Assembly (NCBI GenBank): GCA_035478435.1
Contig: DATIJT010000019.1
Span: 1-64,000 of the forward strand
Origin: DATLRC01 sp035478435
GTDB taxonomy: Bacteria; Patescibacteriota; Saccharimonadia; Saccharimonadales; UBA4665
DNA length: 64,000 nt
Reading direction: 5' to 3'
Part shown: piece after piece, positions 7,144 to 16,452 of the stretch
Layout: each line of letters starts with the position of its first letter
Numbering within the stretch: the stretch's first letter is position 1
Notes under the pieces: model-generated
Seen by the model: only the letters and a program-made list of their open reading frames with translations
Told to the model about the DNA's origin: nothing
Databases searched by the model: none
Position numbers and translations under genes: made by a program

Positions 7144-8280
7144 ATGAGAAAGAAATCAGAGAATAATTTAGTCCCCACAGGTCTGATTGAGGATTACTCG
7201 GAAGTAGGAGTTGAGAAACTCATCAAGGAAACGCAGCAGTTTGTGCCGGCATTGGATAAGTTGTCAGCAGAGATACCCTATGTAAAGACAGTCGTTGCAG
7301 CGATTAAGTTCCCTCGCACGTTAAGTGATTTTCTACTCGGTAAAAAAATGAGTGCCTTTCTATACTCTAGTGGTATAGATGAAAAAAAGTTGGCAAAGTT
7401 CAAGAAAAAGTTCAGTCGCACTAAACAAGAACGTCTTTGGGAAAGACTCATATTTTCAATAAACACGCACGATGACAAAATAAAATCTGAAATAGTCGGC
7501 AAATTATTCGCTGCGCTTATTGACGACACAATTAGCGAGGATGAGTTTTTTGATATGGTGCATGCGACCAATAGCCTAAACTTGAACACGCTAGAGAAAT
7601 TGAAACAACTCTACATGCTTGCTTTCAGCGAAACTTTACCAGCGAGCTTATATTATAGTTTCGCAACACTTGGGCTAATTGGGATAGACAACTCTGGGAT
7701 AGGTACTTTGAATGGGGGTGGACCGAGCTACCCCCTAAATCAACTTGGCTGGAAGTATGCAGGTATAGTCTATGATTATCCGGAGTCAAGTATTGGCGGA
7801 GTAAAAATAGGAATTGATCCTCTTGTCAGTGAACTAGACAAGGACTCCAAGATGACAAATCATGCCTATCCTCTGAGAGTAATAAAACAAAAAGGCTCAT
7901 CATACAAAGAGGTAGATCTATTTGTGCTGAATGAAAAAGCAGAAGTTTTATGTGATAGTAAAACGTTACTACCCAAATGCATGGGCTCAGCCGTAATACT
8001 TGCTGGCGAGAATGGAGAAACTACAGTTAAGCAAGTAGCCTTGGGGCTTGGTATTAGTAATCCTCCTTATGGTATACACTTGCGTAATTTAGAGGATGAA
8101 CATGTTCAAAAATGGGCGTTTATGGTTAAGTCCCAAGAAAGCACCAAAATCACTGTGTTCCGCACCCTAGCAAGCGCAAAAGAACAGATACAAATTTTGG
8201 TAGATAAAAATGATTACTCTAGGTACCTAATGGCTGTAGCTGATGAGATGGATAGGCCCGTTAATAAGTTAAAGCTATAA
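7144..8280 (+). CDS. Abi-like protein of unknown function
   Basis: 378 aa. The N-terminal 150 residues resemble a helical module often seen next to defence genes (IPYVKTVVAAIKFPRTL, then a run of lysine-rich helices and KSEIVGKLFAALIDD). A membrane-associating segment is possible around residues 45-70. The C-terminal half is a distinct alpha/beta domain with a glycine-rich turn (GTLNGGGPSY) and no catalytic motif I can name. It is bracketed by two minus-strand copies of the RWRxIL element, suggesting a mobile cassette. Start ATG 7144 is weakly supported (GGAC upstream, TATACT near 7070). Low GC. Confidence 0.55.
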   Translation: MRKKSENNLVPTGLIEDYSEVGVEKLIKETQQFVPALDKLSAEIPYVKTVVAAIKFPRTLSDFLLGKKMSAFLYSSGIDEKKLAKFKKKFSRTKQERLWERLIFSINTHDDKIKSEIVGKLFAALIDDTISEDEFFDMVHATNSLNLNTLEKLKQLYMLAFSETLPASLYYSFATLGLIGIDNSGIGTLNGGGPSYPLNQLGWKYAGIVYDYPESSIGGVKIGIDPLVSELDKDSKMTNHAYPLRVIKQKGSSYKEVDLFVLNEKAEVLCDSKTLLPKCMGSAVILAGENGETTVKQVALGLGISNPPYGIHLRNLEDEHVQKWAFMVKSQESTKITVFRTLASAKEQIQILVDKNDYSRYLMAVADEMDRPVNKLKL

Positions 8281-8281
8281 G

Positions 8282-8416
8282 TTAAGTGTAAACCACACCT
8301 CGCACTTGTGGCTGTTTGGCCATAAGATACTCCTGATAAGGAACGGCCAGTATATCGCGCCAGCGAGTGATTTCTGCCTCTATATGGTGTAAACTTTTTA
8401 AGCAGTAGTGCACCAA
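8282..8416 (-). repeat. Small conserved ORF copy 2 (RWRxIL element)
   Basis: A 44-codon minus-strand frame from a TTG at 8414-8416 to TAA at 8282-8284, containing HHIEAEITRWRDILAVPYQE. Closest to copy 3. It begins directly after the stop of the Abi-like gene. It may be an intact micro-ORF or the 3' end of a deleted gene. Confidence 0.55.
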
Positions 8417-8564
8417 ATACCTAAGCTAAGATGACAATAAGACTTTACGGTCGTAGAGCTCGTTCTAGAGGTTGTTCACTCGTCCGCCGATAGCCGGCAC
8501 TACAAATTGTTTTTAGGTTGCTTAGTGCAGCTATGGGAAGTTTTAAGTTTGTTTTCTTCTAACT
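8417..8564. other. Intergenic DNA
   Basis: Nothing recognisable apart from a T-rich stretch downstream of the surface-protein stop that could act as a weak terminator for the minus-strand gene. Confidence 0.4.
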
Positions 8565-10505
8565 TTATTTATTAACACTAACTTGGCTGGAGCCGACATT
8601 ACCGGCAGCGTCGTAGGCTTTAAGCAAGATAATGTGCTGGCTGCGCTTGGCTGGTTTGCTGTTCCAGGTATAGTTCAGTGATCCGGCATTAACAGATGTT
8701 TTGAGCTTGCCGTCTATATAGACTTGCATACTGGTAACGGCGACGTTGTCAGCGGCACTGGCTGAAATATTAACGCTAGAGCTGATGGTGCTGCCACCCA
8801 GGGGCGAGTTAATCGTGACCGAGGGAGCCGTGGTGTCAGGCGGCGGACTAACGGCTTGGTTTTGAACGGTTACCGAGACCGTGGTTGAAGTGCCGATGTT
8901 ACCAGCAGCGTCATAGGCTTGGGCGAGTAGGGTGTGGCTACCGTTTGGTATTTTAGTCGTGTCCCAAGCAAAGTTGTAGGGTCCAGTCACGTCTGTACCG
9001 TACAAGGCGCCGTCAACCAGCAGCTCGACTTTGCTAACCCCCACGTTATCACTAGCTGATACTACTACCGCTGCCTGCCCGCTAGCGGTGCTACCAGCCG
9101 AGGGGCTGCTAATGCCCGCCGTAGGGTTAGTGGTGTCGGCCGAACCGGCCGGCAGGAAGCTCAGCAGCTGGGTTTGGAGCTGATTGACGTCTGTGCCAAA
9201 AGTGCCAACGAATTCGGGCCGGGAGATGCCGGCAGTCAGCCGTATATTACCGCCCGTAGTAGATATTGTTCCTAAATAAACCGGTGTTTCCCAAACCCCG
9301 TTACGGTAAAGGCTGGCGTAAGGCTTGTTATAGGTCAGGTCACTATTAATAGGCAGATATTCTAACCAGACTTCGCCGGGGCGCACCACAAGGCTTAATG
9401 GGGCAACCCGCTCCGCGTAAACTGGCAAGGTAGTAGTAAAGGTCTTGGTAGTGTCGGCCTTGATGCGGGCGATGACCGGGTAGGCTCCTTTGACGAATGG
9501 GCTGGTCTGGAACGTCTTGTGTTGGTCACTCTGGTAAGCCAGCACAATTTCACCGGTACTTGGGTCGGGGGCTACTTGGACATCGGGGTTTTCGCCATTA
9601 GGGCTATAAATATACTGGCCCTCACTGTTTTCCGGCCCTTCGCTATGTAAGTACGTCGCGTTTGTCCAATCGGTCGTCAGGCCATTAGGGCCTTCGGTGA
9701 AGTGGGCCGCCCCCATAGCTGCCCAGGCGTCCGGATCACAGAAAAACCAGATGCTTTTGTCGGCCGGGTGCTGGACCAAGCGGGCTTTGCTAGAGGCCGT
9801 GGGCATAAAGCTCAGGTTAATGGTTTGCCAAGTCTGACCACCCGTAGGCAAATACAGGACGGTATTTCCCTGGGAGCCGGTTAGGCCCTGTTGGTGGTAG
9901 AGTGCCACGATGGCGCCGCTAGCCAGTTCAATCATATCGTCAACGGCACGGCTGTCGCTATCACCAAAAGTATACTGGTTGAGTAGTGAGACGCTGGTCG
10001 GCAAGGGGCTGCCATTAACCGACAGGTGCTGGATCGTGATACCTCCGCTAGCGGACGGATTCAAATCCATCAACCAAATGGTGTTATCCTTGGCCCAGAC
10101 CTGGGCAGAAGGGTTAACGGGTGTTGGCAGTGGCACGTTGCTGGTCTGTCCAGTGGCGGTGTCGTGAAAGTGCAGTAAATAGCGGTTGGTAAATGCTTCG
10201 TGGTAGGCGTAGCCGGTAACGGAGCCTCTTTCCAGAACCTTAGTTGCTCGCGAGACTGCTAGACTATGAGTCGCCTGACTATCCACTAGTGGATAGCTAT
10301 GTAGAGTGTAATTGGTAGCGGCGCGGCTGATAAACAGCAGCAAAGCGCCAATGGTCCCAAAAATCACGACAAAGGCTATACCCTGACGCAAGCTAAAATT
10401 AGATAGGCGCTTGTAGGTTGACACGACTATGTTATTTTGTGATCTTTTGGAGACCTTTGACTTTTTGCGTTTGGCGGTTTTCATATTTTTTGAACCTTTC
10501 CGCAT
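8565..10505 (-). CDS. Membrane-anchored extracellular protein with two bacterial Ig-like domains
   Basis: 646 aa. A very basic N-terminus (lysine/arginine/serine, residues 1-40) precedes one transmembrane anchor (about 42-62, AFVVIFGTIGALLLF), so the bulk lies outside the cell. Residues about 65-450 are a beta-rich, probably propeller-like domain. Two repeats of about 90 aa follow, each starting at a TTxPTxxISSP-type motif and ending in AYDAAGNxGxS, the pattern of bacterial Ig-like domains. Similar repeats occur in the protease at 25252. ATG 10505 has AAGGAT at 8 nt; an ATG 21 bp downstream also has AAAGG. Likely a surface adhesin or sugar-binding protein. Confidence 0.8.
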   Translation of the reverse strand: MRKGSKNMKTAKRKKSKVSKRSQNNIVVSTYKRLSNFSLRQGIAFVVIFGTIGALLLFISRAATNYTLHSYPLVDSQATHSLAVSRATKVLERGSVTGYAYHEAFTNRYLLHFHDTATGQTSNVPLPTPVNPSAQVWAKDNTIWLMDLNPSASGGITIQHLSVNGSPLPTSVSLLNQYTFGDSDSRAVDDMIELASGAIVALYHQQGLTGSQGNTVLYLPTGGQTWQTINLSFMPTASSKARLVQHPADKSIWFFCDPDAWAAMGAAHFTEGPNGLTTDWTNATYLHSEGPENSEGQYIYSPNGENPDVQVAPDPSTGEIVLAYQSDQHKTFQTSPFVKGAYPVIARIKADTTKTFTTTLPVYAERVAPLSLVVRPGEVWLEYLPINSDLTYNKPYASLYRNGVWETPVYLGTISTTGGNIRLTAGISRPEFVGTFGTDVNQLQTQLLSFLPAGSADTTNPTAGISSPSAGSTASGQAAVVVSASDNVGVSKVELLVDGALYGTDVTGPYNFAWDTTKIPNGSHTLLAQAYDAAGNIGTSTTVSVTVQNQAVSPPPDTTAPSVTINSPLGGSTISSSVNISASAADNVAVTSMQVYIDGKLKTSVNAGSLNYTWNSKPAKRSQHIILLKAYDAAGNVGSSQVSVNK

Positions 10506-10945
10506 TTAGATAATCCTTAAACTGACAGCTTTACTAAAATCAAGCGCTGCTACGCACGGGTCCGCGAAGACAACAATAAAATAGCGGCAAAACTTTTTTG
10601 TTAAAGAAACGGACGGGAAGCTTAAGCTCATTTTTATTTATTATGTTCAACTACTAATTCCAAGCATACTCTTAAATACTAGGGAATCAAATCATTCCTG
10701 GAACAGGCTCAGTAAACTTCCCAACCTTCGTGCTAAACGGCACCAACTCGCAATAAAGTAGCTCCACCTTTTATCCAGTGAGCGCGCCAACCACAAACTA
10801 GCACTACATCTCCCCCGTTAGAGGAACGTCCTCCTGACGCCTCAAGCCCAATGAAAAATGCGTACTGAACGAACTTCCTTAACATTGTTTCAGCCAGATG
10901 TTTCATAGTTACATAATAACCTAATGGGTTTGCTATGATACTTCT
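10506..10945. other. Intergenic region with the promoter of the S33 peptidase gene
   Basis: About 440 bp between two divergent genes with no supported ORF. Its right end carries an extended -10 TGCTATGAT (10931-10939) exactly 6 nt before the ATG at 10946, implying a leaderless mRNA. Confidence 0.5.
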
Positions 10946-11812
10946 ATGAGCAATACCGAAGATTTCATGCAGTTCCGTGGATACAAGACGTGGTACAAAG
11001 TTTACGGTGAGGACAATCGCGGCACGCCCTTGTTTGTTTTGCATGGTGGACCTGGCTATCCTCACAACTTTCAGAATAACCTCGCAATCTTAGCCGACAA
11101 TGGCTACCCAGTTGTGATGTATGACCAGCTCGGCTGCGGACTTTCAGATAGACCAGAAGACAATAGCCTATGGGCGGTTGATTTATACGTTGAGGAGCTT
11201 GAAGCCCTTAGAAGACACCTCGGATTTGAGACCATCAATACCATCGGTCAATCGTGGGGCGGCTCGCTAGCCTTAGAATATACACTCAAGTACCCAGAGC
11301 GAGTAAAAGAGCTAATACTCCACTCTCCGCTTATAGACACCAAGCTGTGGGTTGAAGAAGCCGACAAGCTAAAAGACCAGCTACCTGACAAGCAAGGTGA
11401 GCGAATGAGGCAGCTTGAGCAGTCTGGTGATACCGCTAGTGAAGAGTACAAGAAGTTATCAGACCTCTTCAACGACACTTTCGTGCTTCGAGTAAAGCCA
11501 AAGCCACAAGATGCTATAGATGGCGAAGACAATGCTGGTCTAGATGTGTACCACACCATGTGGGGACCAAGTGAAGCATATGCTACGGGCAACCTAATGA
11601 ACTGGTCAGTGGTCGACAGGCTACCTAGTGTTAAGCAGAGGACTCTACTCATTTCGGGGAAGTATGATGAGGCAACTCCAAAGCAGATGAAGATTATCAC
11701 CGACAATATACCTGATATTCGCTGGGAATTGTTTGAAGACAGTTCGCATTGTGCCAACCTCGAAGAACCAGCGAAGTTCATGCAAGTAGTGACCGACTTC
11801 TTAAAGTCTTAA
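10946..11812 (+). CDS. Alpha/beta-hydrolase, proline iminopeptidase-type (S33)
   Basis: 288 aa. The oxyanion motif HGGPG, the nucleophile elbow GQSWGG, the acid in ISGKYDEATP and the histidine in SSHCANLEEP form the catalytic triad of the S33 prolyl iminopeptidase family, which removes N-terminal proline (or small residues) from peptides. Length matches the family. Cytoplasmic: no signal peptide. Leaderless promoter (TATGAT, 6 nt, ATG). Substrate could also be a small amide or ester. Peptide scavenging would suit a host-dependent small-genome bacterium, but this is inference. Confidence 0.85.
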   Translation: MSNTEDFMQFRGYKTWYKVYGEDNRGTPLFVLHGGPGYPHNFQNNLAILADNGYPVVMYDQLGCGLSDRPEDNSLWAVDLYVEELEALRRHLGFETINTIGQSWGGSLALEYTLKYPERVKELILHSPLIDTKLWVEEADKLKDQLPDKQGERMRQLEQSGDTASEEYKKLSDLFNDTFVLRVKPKPQDAIDGEDNAGLDVYHTMWGPSEAYATGNLMNWSVVDRLPSVKQRTLLISGKYDEATPKQMKIITDNIPDIRWELFEDSSHCANLEEPAKFMQVVTDFLKS

Positions 11813-11922
11813 ACTGGAGAGGAAGAAAGAGAGGGTTGCTGGGATAGAATGCCTAATCGCTACGCTCGGGCAATTCTAGTCCCATCTGCCCGTGTAACTA
11901 CCAGCTCTTACTGAGAAAGTAA

Positions 11923-12015
11923 TTACTCCTTATACGGAACCGCTAAAATATCACGCCAGCGACTGATTTCCGCCCCTATTTCGTGTAACATTTCGCCCAA
12001 GTATAGCCGCACCAT
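11923..12015 (-). repeat. Small conserved ORF copy 3 (RWRxIL element)
   Basis: A 30-codon minus-strand frame, ATG 12015 to TAA 11923-11925, containing HEIGAEISRWRDILAVPYKE. It shares 14 of 15 residues with copy 2 over the EI..RWRDILAVPY segment. The rest of 11813-12051 has no gene. Confidence 0.55.
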
Positions 12016-12051
12016 TGTTATTGGGTAAGTTTAAGTACCTTTTATAGGTGC

Positions 12052-12975
12052 TTATTTTTCTTCTATTGGTGGTGACGGCGTAGTCGGTAAAGCGAGTCTC
12101 TGATCACTAATTAAGCGATCCAGTTGCCAGAACCACATTCTTAGTTTGTCTGATCTCGGCACGTCTAGCTGAGGAAGTGTGTCTATATCATGAACAGCGC
12201 AACTGAGCATTAGTTGCTCAGGGTTGTCGATTGTTACAGAAAGACCGTTAGGCGCACCTTCTTTTATCGATGTGTTCATCCACAGGGACGTTTTGATTGC
12301 TGTGTGTGGACTATATACAGGCTTAGAGGTCGGTGAGCCAACTATTCCAGTTCCTGGTATCTTTGAGACTAGTTGTGTGCCGTTTCCTGCTTGTACATAT
12401 GTATCTAGAGCTACAAATGCATTATAGAGTTGGCCCGCTGCCCCTCCACTCCCGCCAAAGTGAAGTTGGGGTTTGATGAGGTAGGTGAGGTCATCAGTAC
12501 TCTCAACCAAAGTAAGGAGGTGACGGGGTATCCAGTGAGCCTCCCCTCCATAGTTCACTCTTATCATGTCTCCTGAAGCCTCATCTGCTCTAGGTCTCTG
12601 CATAGGCTCAGTGGTGTATGGACGTACTAATTTTCTGTCATCAGAAGATGTGGGAAGCGCCCTTTGTTCGTCATCGATGTTGACGACAAAGAGGGACCTT
12701 TCATCAATGGCAGCTTCAACAACTTTATCTATATCAAAAACAGATTCCCAGCCAGCCAGCTCAATGTCGTTCATCGGAAATGCGAGCCGATGGTCGTATC
12801 CACCGCCGTGCATAAAGAATGTGTTAGCATCAGCGATTTGATCATGCAAAATAACGCCAAGTCTCGCGAGGATCCCGTGTACCCGAGCATCATCTATAGT
12901 AGTCTCTCCGTCAGAAGGAAGCTCACCTACGTCTCGCAGGCTATCATGTTCAGACGGCTGCAATCTCTCAATCAT
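12052..12975 (-). CDS. Hypothetical protein
   Basis: 307 aa, no family recognised and no membrane segment or signal. The sequence is mostly soluble, with a glycine cluster (HFGGSGGAAGQ, about residue 172) and a C-terminal helical part (DKLRMWFWQLDRLISDQRL). The start is supported by a leaderless arrangement on the minus strand: TAGTAT, 6 nt, ATG. It stands alone between the serine peptidase and a membrane-anchored protein. Confidence 0.7.
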   Translation of the reverse strand: MIERLQPSEHDSLRDVGELPSDGETTIDDARVHGILARLGVILHDQIADANTFFMHGGGYDHRLAFPMNDIELAGWESVFDIDKVVEAAIDERSLFVVNIDDEQRALPTSSDDRKLVRPYTTEPMQRPRADEASGDMIRVNYGGEAHWIPRHLLTLVESTDDLTYLIKPQLHFGGSGGAAGQLYNAFVALDTYVQAGNGTQLVSKIPGTGIVGSPTSKPVYSPHTAIKTSLWMNTSIKEGAPNGLSVTIDNPEQLMLSCAVHDIDTLPQLDVPRSDKLRMWFWQLDRLISDQRLALPTTPSPPIEEK

Positions 12976-13089
12976 GTACTAATACTATAATAAAATCAGG
13001 CTAAAGTCAAATATCAGCGAGGATGCCGCACCAATTAATCATTTCTTTCTTTCAGCCAATACTTTAACTCGCTCCAGAGCTTTGGGATA

Positions 13090-13857
13090 TTAAGGGCTTG
13101 GTTTGACTGGCGTTGGCTGGGTAACTAGCTCAGAGGTGGCAAAAAACTCGGCTTCACGAGAACTACCACCGGTAACTTTAGAAGAGTATTTACGCAAAAA
13201 ATAATCTTGGTCATCGAACCAGAAAAAGGCTTCAATAAATTCCTTGGGCTTACTCGATGGATCTGTTAATTGATATTTAAAGCAAGTTAGTTCGCCGCAC
13301 TTTTCCTTGCCTAGATTTTTAATGATAAGTCGTTCGGCGGTGGGCTTGTCGGCCTGGCTCTTGAAATCTACCTTAAATTGTAGGGTAGGGTTGAATTCAC
13401 GATCCAAGATGGCTGTCTTATCGTGTGGATATTCTTTCCAAGCAGTATCGGATGGCTGCTTGATGTAGTAATCACCATCAAAATAGACCATGGTAGGCAG
13501 CTGGTTGGTACCATCGCGTGTGCCAGTAAATGAGAAATTGCCATTAGAGTCGTGTAGCACCTTCAGATCAAAAGTTGTGGTTGGAAAGTTAGATTTAAGG
13601 CTGACCTTGTATGAGTTAAGAGAGGCATCCCAGCTTCCGGCAAACTTGCAAAAGTCAGAATCTGGATAAAGTTGCCGACAAGTAGCTTGAGCTTCGGGAT
13701 TCACGATGCTTTGTTTGGGGGCGGAAGTAGTAGCGGCCGGTTTTGGTTTTTTAACTCTTTGCCAGCCAAGCACGCCCGCTCCGCCAATAATTAGTACCAG
13801 TACAATCACTAAAACAATTGACGTAACACCAGCCTGTTGTTTAATTGCTAATCTCAT
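13090..13857 (-). CDS. Membrane-anchored extracytoplasmic protein, LolA/LppX-like
   Basis: 255 aa. A short N-terminus precedes one hydrophobic anchor (about 12-32, SIVLVIVLVLIIGGAGVL) and a proline/alanine linker. A beta-rich extracellular domain follows with cysteine pairs (C60/C71 and C184/C189 approximately). Phrases such as MVYFDGDYYIKQP and CFKYQLTDPSSKP resemble the LolA/LppX-like lipoprotein-carrier fold also seen in the protein at 28627. AAGGAA lies 7 nt before ATG 13857. Function unknown; lipid binding or an envelope role is inferred from fold resemblance only. Confidence 0.65.
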   Translation of the reverse strand: MRLAIKQQAGVTSIVLVIVLVLIIGGAGVLGWQRVKKPKPAATTSAPKQSIVNPEAQATCRQLYPDSDFCKFAGSWDASLNSYKVSLKSNFPTTTFDLKVLHDSNGNFSFTGTRDGTNQLPTMVYFDGDYYIKQPSDTAWKEYPHDKTAILDREFNPTLQFKVDFKSQADKPTAERLIIKNLGKEKCGELTCFKYQLTDPSSKPKEFIEAFFWFDDQDYFLRKYSSKVTGGSSREAEFFATSELVTQPTPVKPSP

Positions 13858-13960
13858 AAATGGTTCCTTTTAAGTATTGATATTAATGGTATGGCGGCCA
13901 GCAGTTAACGTCAAGCCGCCCGGACTATCAATTCATTTATAGATTGAGGCCTTTTGGGCG

Positions 13961-14584
13961 CTATACAACAACTGCGTCATGTTTTGGAGTGTTGTGCTGT
14001 GGCGGCCTGGTCTTGCTTCTCCAATAGTAAACTACAGACAGAAATACAGTAAATACCACAAGCCATAAAACCGAGTAGGAAACAGTGAGTAGATTGTAGC
14101 TTTCTACAGCTACCAAGATCAGTATTAGTTTCAGCATTATCAAGTAATAACTTGGCAACGACTCAGAATAAGGTGCGTTTCGAGTTTTTCTAAACGTTGG
14201 AATAAAAGAAATCACCTCTGCTATAGATACAATTATTAACGACAGTAGTGGTCGGCCGTTAAATAAAGCGTAAAACCCAACACCAATAATCGAAAGCGCT
14301 AGGCAAACCCTATCCATAAAAACTATATCCAGCGTGCCGAATCTAAAACAGTAGAAAAGAATAATTGCGTCAACAAATACACCAACAAAAACTGGAATAG
14401 CACCTACGCCCGCGCCGCCTTGCAGTTGGATAATCGCTATTGTTAAAGTGATGATGAAGATACTAATCCAAGTATATAAGTGAGGCTGGTTCTTGCCCCT
14501 AAACATGTCGACTAAGTATGGTATGTAGGCTATCAATGCAATTATCGTAGCAGCACCAGAAGCAATCACTTTTACCGTATCCAT
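13961..14584 (-). CDS. Polytopic membrane protein, PQ-loop-like
   Basis: 207 aa with about six to seven hydrophobic helices. The N-terminal unit has a proline in the first helix and a QP-containing loop (YIPYLVDMFRGKNQPHLYTW), recalling PQ-loop/SemiSWEET proteins. A similar proline-containing segment (SFIPTFRKTRN) recurs in the second half, consistent with an internal duplication. Transport is plausible but no substrate can be inferred. The start is supported by an extended -10 (TGATATTCT) 7 nt before ATG 14584. Confidence 0.65.
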   Translation of the reverse strand: MDTVKVIASGAATIIALIAYIPYLVDMFRGKNQPHLYTWISIFIITLTIAIIQLQGGAGVGAIPVFVGVFVDAIILFYCFRFGTLDIVFMDRVCLALSIIGVGFYALFNGRPLLSLIIVSIAEVISFIPTFRKTRNAPYSESLPSYYLIMLKLILILVAVESYNLLTVSYSVLWLVVFTVFLSVVYYWRSKTRPPQHNTPKHDAVVV

Positions 14585-14656
14585 TAACTTTAGAATATCA
14601 CGCTTAGGCCATTGTAAGTCCCATGTCTTAGATACCCAGCATATATTCTTGATAGC

Positions 14657-14792
14657 GCACAGTACGGCACCAATTTGAACCCATAAAAAGCTCCCTTGAT
14701 CGGGAGTTTTTTATTTATTGATCTGTTGAACGGTTTCAACTATTGTCCGATGAGGTCGACGTGACAGTATAAAAAGAGTCATTTTCTTGATA
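14657..14792 (+). repeat. Module-flanking direct repeat, copy B1
   Basis: About 135 bp that align with 16471-16602. Shared landmarks are TACC/CACCAATTTGA, AGCTC.CTTGATCGGGAG, TTTAT.GATC, CGGTTTCAA, GTCCG..GAGG and GTC.TTTTCTTGAT. The copies bracket the two HEPN-like genes. Includes a bidirectional terminator-like hairpin. Confidence 0.7.
14691..14712 (+). terminator. Terminator-like hairpin in repeat B1
   Basis: Stem CTCCC/GGGAG around TTGATC, with A-run before and T6 after, so it could work on both strands. Confidence 0.6.
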
Positions 14793-14830
14793 GAAATGAC
14801 GGTTACAACTAATAGTAGTATCATCAGACT

Positions 14831-15613
14831 ATGGCAGTAGATAAACCCTATTACTTAACGGTACGTCAATACAAAGACGGCCAGTATGCTGATAGCGGGA
14901 AAGCATATTATATTAAGAGGCCAGACTATAGCACTAAACCAGCAAACTATATTCGAGCTTTTTTCCTCTTACAGAAAGATTTACTCGAACTTTTTAACTA
15001 CATTGAGCCATCAGACACTGCATTAAAGGTTTATTCTTTTAGAATTCAAGAGTTATTTATACGAATCTGCATTGAAATTGAAGCAAACTTTAAAGCAATA
15101 TTTGCAATGCACACCTATTCTAAAAAAGCCAAGGACCTAACAATCAAAGATTATTATCTGATTGATAGAACACATTACTTGAGTCGTTATACCGCCAAAC
15201 TTCCATATTGGTCTGAGAATTTAATGACAGCGGACAGAGCACCCTTTAAGGCTTGGGGTGCGCCACTCCAACAGAGTACGCCATGGGTTTTGGAGTGGTA
15301 TCAAGATTACAATGCTACTAAGCACGATAGGAGTAACGCTCTGCACATGGCATCATTTGAAAATTTAATAGATGCATTTGCTGCACTAGTAATAGTTATT
15401 TCCTCACAGTATATGAGCGAAGACTTTTCGCCGGCACCTGGAGCACTCCTCGTGGATTCCGGTTGGAATGACGGCTATGACGCAGCAATTGGTGACTACT
15501 TTAGAATCTCATATCCCAGAGATATACCAGAAGATGCCAGATACGATTTTGATTGGCAGGAGCTAAGTTCAGATCCAAATGCTTTTCAGAGATTCAATTA
15601 CAATAAATTATAA
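14831..15613 (+). CDS. HEPN-like protein of unknown function
   Basis: 260 aa, no named family. Mostly alpha-helical; residues about 165-195 carry WYQDYNATKHDRSNALHMA, a KHxR-containing motif like that of several HEPN-like proteins found beside restriction systems. It starts leaderlessly: TATCAT (14819-14824), 6 nt, ATG 14831. The next gene follows after 20 bp and is a TIGR02391-like protein, so the two form an operon. Together they are enclosed by direct repeats B1 and B2. A role in defence or nucleic-acid sensing is inferred from context. Confidence 0.6.
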   Translation: MAVDKPYYLTVRQYKDGQYADSGKAYYIKRPDYSTKPANYIRAFFLLQKDLLELFNYIEPSDTALKVYSFRIQELFIRICIEIEANFKAIFAMHTYSKKAKDLTIKDYYLIDRTHYLSRYTAKLPYWSENLMTADRAPFKAWGAPLQQSTPWVLEWYQDYNATKHDRSNALHMASFENLIDAFAALVIVISSQYMSEDFSPAPGALLVDSGWNDGYDAAIGDYFRISYPRDIPEDARYDFDWQELSSDPNAFQRFNYNKL

Positions 15614-15633
15614 ATATCAAGGAGGCTTACACT

Positions 15634-16425
15634 ATGGCTCTTCAAAAACAACCACACTCACATGAAGCAAACCTATCGTATCAGCAAATGCAGACGGCAA
15701 TACCTAAATTAGAGCGTCGCATTCAAGATTTTAGAGATTTTGACATTAACTCCGTGGCAGACAGAAACGATCCTCGAATAAATGCCATGCAACAGAAATT
15801 AGATACTTTATTAGTATCTGTTTTTGGAGCTAATACCGTTGAGTATCAGCGATACGAGCGTGACGTAAACTACCTCGATCAAGCGCCACGCAATTATATG
15901 TACGAAACACCTATAGAGGAAGTACGGAAAGGCCTAAATAAAGGAATAGGCACCGCATTGGCTTGCTTGGAGTCTATCAAAGCTGGCTTTGAAGAGGAAC
16001 TAGAGGATGCTGGTATCTCAAGTACATCCAAGTCGCTAAAAGCTTATGAGGGACTTGAGCTTCATCCTGAAATTGAGCGAGCAGTTGGTAATTTATACAA
16101 GAATGGTCACTACGCTAATGCTATAGAAGACGCAACTAAGGCATTAAATGCATTAGTTCGAATGAGAAGCAGTATTGAGGATAAAGATGGAACAGCATTA
16201 ATGGAGTACGTTTTCTCACCGAATAATCCTGTACTGAAGTTTAACGCACTTGCAGACAGTTCTGATAAAGACGAGCAAAAAGGATTTATGATGATGTCAG
16301 GGGCAGTTGCAGGGCTTCGGAATCCTCGAGCACATAAAATTATTAAGGACGATCCTGAAATGGCACTAGAGTTTATAGCGTGCATAAGCTTACTAGCTAA
16401 GCTTGTTGACAATGCGGTAAAATAA
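15634..16425 (+). CDS. TIGR02391-family protein (Hypoth_Ymh)
   Basis: 263 aa. The C-terminal 130 residues match the family pattern well: LHPEIERAVGNLYKNGHYANAI, then KALNALVR, then DGTALMEYVFSPNNPVLKFN, and a final block with RNPRAHK and DDPEMALEFIACISLLAKLVD. Members are common in restriction and defence neighbourhoods and have a HEPN-like helical fold; the biochemical activity is not established. The N-terminal half is a coiled, charged region. AAGGAGG lies 9 nt before ATG 15634. Second gene of the repeat-bracketed module. Confidence 0.8.
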   Translation: MALQKQPHSHEANLSYQQMQTAIPKLERRIQDFRDFDINSVADRNDPRINAMQQKLDTLLVSVFGANTVEYQRYERDVNYLDQAPRNYMYETPIEEVRKGLNKGIGTALACLESIKAGFEEELEDAGISSTSKSLKAYEGLELHPEIERAVGNLYKNGHYANAIEDATKALNALVRMRSSIEDKDGTALMEYVFSPNNPVLKFNALADSSDKDEQKGFMMMSGAVAGLRNPRAHKIIKDDPEMALEFIACISLLAKLVDNAVK

Positions 16426-16452
16426 TCAGCTCTTCAATTTGCAACTAGCAGG

